Assembly: GCA_018896315.1 (NCBI GenBank)
Contig: JAHIMV010000083.1
Span: forward strand, 1-8,504
From: Patescibacteria group bacterium
GTDB taxonomy: Bacteria; Patescibacteriota; Patescibacteriia; UBA2591; UBA6264
Direction of reading: 5' to 3'
DNA length: 8,504 bases
In this document: piece after piece, positions 4,996 through 8,504 of the stretch
Layout: every line of letters begins with the position of its first letter
How positions within the stretch are numbered: the first letter of the stretch is position 1
Translations under genes and position numbers: made by a program
The notes under the pieces: model-generated
What the model was told of the DNA's origin: nothing
Databases searched by the model: none
What the model saw: the letters and a program-made list of their open reading frames with translations, nothing else

Positions 4996-5652
4996 ATGAG
5001 AAAAGTTAAATTTGTTAACGAAGAATATTATCATATTTATAATCGCGGAGTAGATAAGCGTACAATTTTTCAAGACTTAAATGACATAGATCGATTTTTT
5101 CAAGGCATGCAAGAATTTAATGTTATTGAATCAATAGGCAGTATTTATGTAAATACATTCCGTAAAAACAAACTTAGACACCGAGTGTCTAAGGATGAGA
5201 AGTTGGTTGATTTTGTTTGTTATTGTTTGATTCCAAATCATTATCACTTTATATTACAACAGCTCATTGATAAAGGTATAGAGAAATTTATGCATAAACT
5301 CGGGATGGGCCATGCAAAATTTTTTAATAGTAAATATAAGAGAAGCGGAGCATTATTTCAAGGGAAGTTTAAAGCAATTCATGTAGATTCAAATGAATAT
5401 TTATTGCATTTGAGCGCTTATGTTAATTTAAATTATAAAGTTCATAATTGGGAACAAAAGTTTGGGAACCGAGTTCCCAAACTAATACGATCAAGTTGGG
5501 AAGAATATATAGGAGAAAATAAGGAAAATTTTTGTAAAAAGGATATTATTTTAGATCAATTTGGCAGTGGTTTAGATTATAAAAAATTTGCAGAGGATTC
5601 TTTAGAAAGTATTAAGGAGAATAAAGAAATCAAAAAATTTTTATTAGAATGA
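4996..5652 (+). CDS. REP-associated (RAYT-like) Y1 HuH transposase
   Basis: This 218-residue protein belongs to the Y1 transposase (IS200-like) superfamily and most resembles the REP-associated branch: a single-strand DNA nuclease that cuts and joins at small hairpins through a 5'-phosphotyrosine. Visible are the N-terminal Y-H-I-Y-N-R-G-V (12-19), the metal-binding HuH motif in P-N-H-Y-H-F (80-85, His82 and His84), G-x-L-F-Q-G-K-F-K (118-126), and the catalytic Tyr candidate Y142 in A-Y-V-N-L-N. All key residues are present, so it may be active. There are no IS200 terminal ends or tnpB gene, which favours RAYT. Two 21-base palindromes lie in frame inside it (residues 60-66 and 156-162), apparently as loop insertions. 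Three related palindromes lie upstream. Start ATG 4996 puts the family motif at the usual distance; no Shine-Dalgarno is seen. It ends in TGA. Confidence 0.92.
   Translation: MRKVKFVNEEYYHIYNRGVDKRTIFQDLNDIDRFFQGMQEFNVIESIGSIYVNTFRKNKLRHRVSKDEKLVDFVCYCLIPNHYHFILQQLIDKGIEKFMHKLGMGHAKFFNSKYKRSGALFQGKFKAIHVDSNEYLLHLSAYVNLNYKVHNWEQKFGNRVPKLIRSSWEEYIGENKENFCKKDIILDQFGSGLDYKKFAEDSLESIKENKEIKKFLLE
5173..5193. repeat. In-frame palindrome in transposase (residues 60-66)
   Basis: Arms CTTAGACAC and GTGTCTAAG flank CGA, the inverse orientation of the intergenic copies at 4712, 4851 and 4936. It starts exactly on a codon boundary and encodes LRHRVSK. It sits between the N-terminal part and the strand carrying the HuH motif, probably a surface loop. 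Confidence 0.9.
5461..5481. repeat. In-frame palindrome in transposase (residues 156-162)
   Basis: Arms TTTGGGAAC and GTTCCCAAA flank CGA; pairing extends two bases further on each side to 11 bp (5459-5483). It starts on a codon boundary and encodes FGNRVPK. The arms differ from every other palindrome in the window, but length, loop and phase are the same as at 5173. It lies after the catalytic Tyr region and before S-S-W-E-E-Y, where related proteins usually have a short linker. Confidence 0.9.
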
Positions 5653-5663
5653 AAATTTAGGTA

Positions 5664-5692
5664 TTGACAAAAAGTGATTTTTGTGCTTAAAT
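5664..5692 (+). promoter_or_regulatory. Promoter, probably giving a leaderless mRNA
   Basis: TTGACA (5664-5669) and TTAAAT (5687-5692) are 17 bases apart. The first base of the ATG at 5699 is seven bases after the -10 box, where transcription normally begins, so the message would start at or next to its start codon. No Shine-Dalgarno sequence could fit. This decides the start: the upstream in-frame TTG at 5681 lies within the promoter. Confidence 0.7.
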
Positions 5693-5698
5693 AGAAGC

Positions 5699-7132
5699 AT
5701 GAGAGTAAAAAAGAGCAACGTAATAATTTTAATTATTACTTTTTTTCTTTTTACCACCTTATTACCTAAGGCGGTTTTTGCGTTGGCTGCGCCAATTGAA
5801 CAGTCTTATAAATGTTATACTTTCCGTTCTTCAAGGTCATGTGATGCTGCTCGCAGCACAGTTGAACAAGAAGATGATGTTATTTTGTTAAGGCAGGAAA
5901 ATGATGTTTATTCTACTTCTGGTGTTTGTTGGACAGGAGAAATTAGATTTAGTAAAGATATTTATTCTATAACTCCTAGCGGTGTATATCTTATGCCAAA
6001 TGGAACACAAGTTAAGGTTTTTGTAAAATTTGAAGATTCAATAAAAGAATATTCCTTGCCATGGAATACAGCTTATGAGCCTAAAGAGCCAGTGAGAAAA
6101 TTGCGTTTAAAAATATTTTTATCTACTAATAACCAAGATGTTTCGCCAAGTGTGGAAGAGATTTGTTTAAATGTAAAACTACAAGATCGTTCTGAAAAAG
6201 GAATTGAAGGAAGAGATAATACTAGGGTTTCTGAATTGAAAAGAACTAAAAGAGTTTTAGACAATTATTATAATGATTTTAATAGCTATCCTGTGGTTAA
6301 TATCAAAACAAGAGATAAAGATGGGCAATGGAGGTTTTTAAAAGATGTTTTAGACGCTGCTTCACTTAGTCGTAGGGAAAATTATACCAGTGGTTTTGTC
6401 AATCAACCCCAAGGAGTTGATGATGAGTATAAATATGGATATTTGACTGGCAGTTCAGGTTTTCATTATTTACTTTGGACTAAATTAGAAGATATTAATT
6501 CAAAGCATTTTCAAGACTCTTGGCAAGGACAAATTTTAGGGGTAGATTGTACTCCACCGAATTATTGTATTTATTCAAAATCTGATTATGTGGCAGATCC
6601 TCTTTTGCAATATTTTGAAGAAGATAAAAGAACGAATAAAATTGAACAAGCTGAATTTATTAAAACAGATAATAGCCCTCAAGTTTGGCTTAAATTAGAT
6701 AATTATCGTTTTTGGTTAAGAACACCTGATATTTTCACTCAAGCTGGTGGAGATTGGGATGATATTTCTTTAGCTTCCAGTTTAGGGGATATTCCTTTAT
6801 TAAAGTTTGTTAAAAAACAAGATGAACCAGAAGTTTATCTTATTACTGCTTCAGGATTTAAAAGACATATGCCTAATATTCAGATTCTTAATTATTACGG
6901 ACAAGCTGAAGAAATTGTTAGTTTTGAAGATACAAAAATAATTGATCTTTTACCTGAAAACTATTTAATTAGAGGCAGGGAGCAGACTAAAGTCTATTTT
7001 CTTGACCAGAAAATAAAGAGATGGATTACCTCTCCAGAAGTATTAATAAAACTAGGATTTAATTGGTCAGACGTAGTAGTGATAGAGCCCAAAGAAATAG
7101 ATTATTATGCTGAAGGAGCCCCTATATTTTAG
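5699..7132 (+). CDS. Secreted protein: pseudopilin-like domain plus surface repeats
   Basis: This 477-residue protein has a Sec signal peptide: a K-K start, a hydrophobic stretch at about 8-23, and V-F-A with cleavage likely near residue 28. Residues about 35-160 form a Cys-containing beta-rich region (Cys39, 48, 77, 156) ending in a strand pattern like the beta-sandwiches of surface proteins. Residues about 173-265 resemble the soluble part of type II/IV pseudopilins: a helix with L-K-R-T-K-R-V-L-D-N-Y-Y-N-D, then N-S-Y-P, an internal Trp, and Y-K-Y-G-Y before Y-L-L-W-T-K-L-E. The C-terminus has three short repeats (about 328-365, 378-413, 430-463) with V-W-L or V-Y-x patterns and a following K-R or Y-R, like the segment near the start of the protein at 2-3349. 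No enzyme motif is seen. Export and surface attachment are likely; the exact role is unknown. Start ATG 5699 is set by the promoter. Confidence 0.88.
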   Translation: MRVKKSNVIILIITFFLFTTLLPKAVFALAAPIEQSYKCYTFRSSRSCDAARSTVEQEDDVILLRQENDVYSTSGVCWTGEIRFSKDIYSITPSGVYLMPNGTQVKVFVKFEDSIKEYSLPWNTAYEPKEPVRKLRLKIFLSTNNQDVSPSVEEICLNVKLQDRSEKGIEGRDNTRVSELKRTKRVLDNYYNDFNSYPVVNIKTRDKDGQWRFLKDVLDAASLSRRENYTSGFVNQPQGVDDEYKYGYLTGSSGFHYLLWTKLEDINSKHFQDSWQGQILGVDCTPPNYCIYSKSDYVADPLLQYFEEDKRTNKIEQAEFIKTDNSPQVWLKLDNYRFWLRTPDIFTQAGGDWDDISLASSLGDIPLLKFVKKQDEPEVYLITASGFKRHMPNIQILNYYGQAEEIVSFEDTKIIDLLPENYLIRGREQTKVYFLDQKIKRWITSPEVLIKLGFNWSDVVVIEPKEIDYYAEGAPIF

Positions 7133-7133
7133 G

Positions 7134-7161
7134 AATAAAGTTGTGGAAAACTTTATTTGAC
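7134..7161 (+). terminator. Weak hairpin after the secreted protein gene
   Basis: AATAAAGTT (7134-7142) pairs with AACTTTATT (7149-7157) around GTGGAA directly after the TAG stop. The stem is AT-rich and the T run afterwards is poor, so this is at best a weak terminator. Its right arm runs into the TTGACA at 7157. Confidence 0.35.
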
Positions 7162-7184
7162 AATATTTTTATATAATTTAAACT
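7157..7184 (+). promoter_or_regulatory. Candidate promoter of the abiE operon
   Basis: TTGACA (7157-7162) has TAAACT (7179-7184) 16 bases downstream as a 4-of-6 match to the -10 box. A perfect TATAAT at 7172-7177 is too close to that -35 and has no other partner. Either -10 choice puts the transcription start within the palindrome at 7179-7216. Confidence 0.45.
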
Positions 7185-7216
7185 GGTAGTACCCATATAT
7201 GGGTACTACCAGTTTA
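7179..7216. promoter_or_regulatory. 38-nt perfect palindrome, candidate AbiEi operator
   Basis: The sequence reads identically on both strands for 38 bases, centred between 7197 and 7198; each half includes AACTGGTAGTACCCAT or its complement. It has no loop and no T run, so it is better suited to binding a dimeric protein than to terminating transcription. It overlaps the likely promoter and ends 22 bases before the abiEi start. Studied AbiEi antitoxins repress their promoters through inverted repeats, which makes this a good operator candidate. Confidence 0.6.
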
Positions 7217-7238
7217 TAAATTAACCATATTTATATCT

Positions 7239-7826
7239 ATGGAAAAAGATAATATTCTAGAATTAATGAGAGCTAAAAATACTATCTTTACAACAGATGA
7301 TGTTTCCTTGTTATGGGGAAAATCAGATGTTAATTTTGTGAAAAAAAAGATACACCGTTATCTTAAAGCAGGAAAAATGTATTCTGTTCGTAGAGGCATT
7401 TACGCAAAAGATAAAAAATATGATAAATACGAACTTGCGACTAAAATTTATACCCCGTCTTATATAAGCTTTGAAACTGTTTTAGGGCAGTCCGGCGTAA
7501 CCTTTCAATACTATAGTCAGATTTTTGTTGCTTCATATCTTACAAGAGAGATAACAATAGACAACCAAATTTATTCATTTAAGAAAATAAAAGATTCAAT
7601 TTTGACTAGTCAGACAGGGATTAAAGTAAAGGATAACTATTATATCGCTTCTCCAGAAAGGGCTTTTTTAGATGTGGTTTATCTAAATAAAGATTACCAT
7701 TTTGATAACCTTATCAGTCTTGATTGGGATAAGGTTTATAAAATTCTACAGATATACGGAGGGAACAAAAGGATGGAGAAAAAAATAAAAAAATATCAAC
7801 AAGCAACACAAAAAGGACTTAATTGA
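7239..7826 (+). CDS. abiEi: AbiEi-family antitoxin and transcriptional repressor
   Basis: This 195-residue protein matches the type IV antitoxin AbiEi pattern. Residues 1-60 form a winged helix-turn-helix: F-T-T-D-D-V-S-L-L-W, then V-K-K-K-I-H-R-Y-L-K-A-G-K-M and V-R-R-G-I-Y-A. The C-terminal domain opens with Y-I-S-F-E-T-V-L-G-Q-S-G-V (75-87) and has S-P-E-R-A-F-L-D-V-V-Y (137-148). AbiEi opposes the AbiEii nucleotidyltransferase toxin without a stable protein complex and represses the operon. ATG 7239 starts directly before the helix-turn-helix; no Shine-Dalgarno sequence is present. The toxin gene follows six bases after its TGA, in the same reading frame. The family length is often similar or somewhat longer; the protein looks complete. 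Confidence 0.88.
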   Translation: MEKDNILELMRAKNTIFTTDDVSLLWGKSDVNFVKKKIHRYLKAGKMYSVRRGIYAKDKKYDKYELATKIYTPSYISFETVLGQSGVTFQYYSQIFVASYLTREITIDNQIYSFKKIKDSILTSQTGIKVKDNYYIASPERAFLDVVYLNKDYHFDNLISLDWDKVYKILQIYGGNKRMEKKIKKYQQATQKGLN

Positions 7827-7832
7827 AACATT

Positions 7833-8504
7833 ATGACATTAGACATTAATAAGCATAAAAATATATTTATTAAAATTTTAAAGAATATTTATACTGATAA
7901 TTCTCTCGGCCCACTTTTGGGTTTTAAAGGAGGTACAGCAGCCTATCTTTTCTATAATTTAGGTCGTTTTTCAGTTGATCTTGATTTTGATTTACTTGAA
8001 CAGGAAAAAGAGGATTATGTTTTTGAAAAGATAGAAAAAATCATTTCTGCTTATGGTCATATTAAAACAAAAAGAAAAAAACATTATACATTATTTTTTG
8101 AACTATCTTATGCAAATGAAGATCACAATATTAAGGTAGAAATAAATCGAAGGAATTTTGGCTCGCATTATGAAGTTAAATCATATTTTGGTATTCCCAT
8201 GAAGGTTATGGTTAGGGAAGATATGTTCGCCAATAAACTAGTGGCAATGTATGAGAGATTAGAAAGAACTAATCGTGATATTTTTGATGTTTGGTTTTTT
8301 TTGCAGAATAATTGGCCGATAAACAAAGAATTAATTAAAAAAAGAGTAAATAGATCCTTTAAAGAATTTTTAAGTAAATGCGTTGAAAAATTAGAAAAAC
8401 TTCCTGAACGTAGTATTTTAGCTGGTATTGGAGAACTTTTAGATGAAAAGCAAAAAGCTTGGGCAAAAAAACACCTCAAAAAAGATGTTGTATTCTTACT
8501 TAAA
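7833..8504 (+). CDS. abiEii: AbiEii-family nucleotidyltransferase toxin, 3' end missing
   Basis: A frame opens at ATG 7833 and is still open at the window end after 224 codons. It shows the AbiEii/AbiGii nucleotidyltransferase signature: F-K-G-G-T-A-A-Y-L (31-39) as the glycine-rich nucleotide loop, then R45-x-S47-x-D49-L-D51-F-D53 with the metal-binding aspartates, K-V-E-I-N (101-105) as the third acidic strand, and M-F-A-N-K-L-V-A-M (131-139) followed by R-D-I-F-D-V-W-F-F (148-156). Members such as MenT transfer nucleotides to tRNA or another target and stop growth; the exact target here cannot be told. All expected catalytic residues are present. Its position after abiEi gives the usual antitoxin-toxin order. 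Only the C-terminal end is missing. Confidence 0.92.
   Translation, partial: MTLDINKHKNIFIKILKNIYTDNSLGPLLGFKGGTAAYLFYNLGRFSVDLDFDLLEQEKEDYVFEKIEKIISAYGHIKTKRKKHYTLFFELSYANEDHNIKVEINRRNFGSHYEVKSYFGIPMKVMVREDMFANKLVAMYERLERTNRDIFDVWFFLQNNWPINKELIKKRVNRSFKEFLSKCVEKLEKLPERSILAGIGELLDEKQKAWAKKHLKKDVVFLLK

Noticed and set aside
4996..5652. A classical IS200/IS605 insertion sequence with defined ends
   Set aside because: No tnpB, no left/right end hairpin pair and no target signature could be assigned; the REP-associated type fits better.
5681..5683. TTG as start of the secreted protein gene
   Set aside because: It lies between the -35 and -10 boxes of a good promoter; ATG 5699 directly precedes a normal signal peptide.
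6073..6264. Minus-strand frame of 63 codons
   Set aside because: It is antisense to the secreted protein gene and has no supporting features.
8168..8479. Minus-strand frame of 103 codons
   Set aside because: It is opposite the AbiEii gene, whose motifs are clear and continuous on the + strand.

Overview
The window looks like accessory DNA from a low-GC bacterium of the Candidate Phyla Radiation (Patescibacteria). I infer this from gene style, not from a marker gene: a giant Thr/Ser/Ala-rich repetitive surface protein, a secreted protein joining a pseudopilin-like segment to short 'V(Y/W)L...KR' surface repeats, weak or absent Shine-Dalgarno sequences, and a promoter placed so that its transcript would start at the ATG. 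Long reading frames without internal TGA, together with TGA used as a stop at two genes, point to the standard bacterial code.

Layout. (1) 2-3349: the 3' part of a very large surface protein, closed by a strong terminator. (2) 3350-3957: a gene-free mosaic of direct repeats, small palindromes and hairpin terminators. (3) 3958-4507: a BrnT-type RNase toxin with a CopG-type antitoxin, with overlapping genes, flanked by identical 56-bp direct repeats (3622-3677 and 4523-4578). (4) 4508-4995: a second repeat mosaic holding a GC-rich folded element that ends in a terminator, a second copy of the terminator unit from region 2, and three copies of a 21-nt palindrome. (5) 4996-5652: a Y1/HuH transposase of the REP-associated (RAYT) type. 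(6) 5699-7132: a secreted surface protein with its own promoter. (7) 7134-7216: a weak terminator, then a promoter region with a 38-nt perfect palindrome. (8) 7239-8504: an AbiEi/AbiEii (type IV) toxin-antitoxin pair, the toxin gene cut by the window end.

The most interesting signal is a set of nine very small palindromes that share one design, 9-nt arms around a 3-nt loop (CGA/TCG or CCG/CGG), but fall into four arm-sequence families. They cluster around the transposase gene. Two lie inside its coding sequence, both exactly seven codons long, in the same reading phase and with the same central CGA arginine codon (residues 60-66 and 156-162). This resembles the Rickettsia palindromic elements in principle and suggests a REP/RAYT-like system whose elements can insert into proteins. 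The 56-bp repeats around the BrnT/antitoxin genes each carry one of these palindromes, so the toxin-antitoxin pair may be a passenger of the same system. These links are inferences; the palindromes, repeats and gene families are directly visible.
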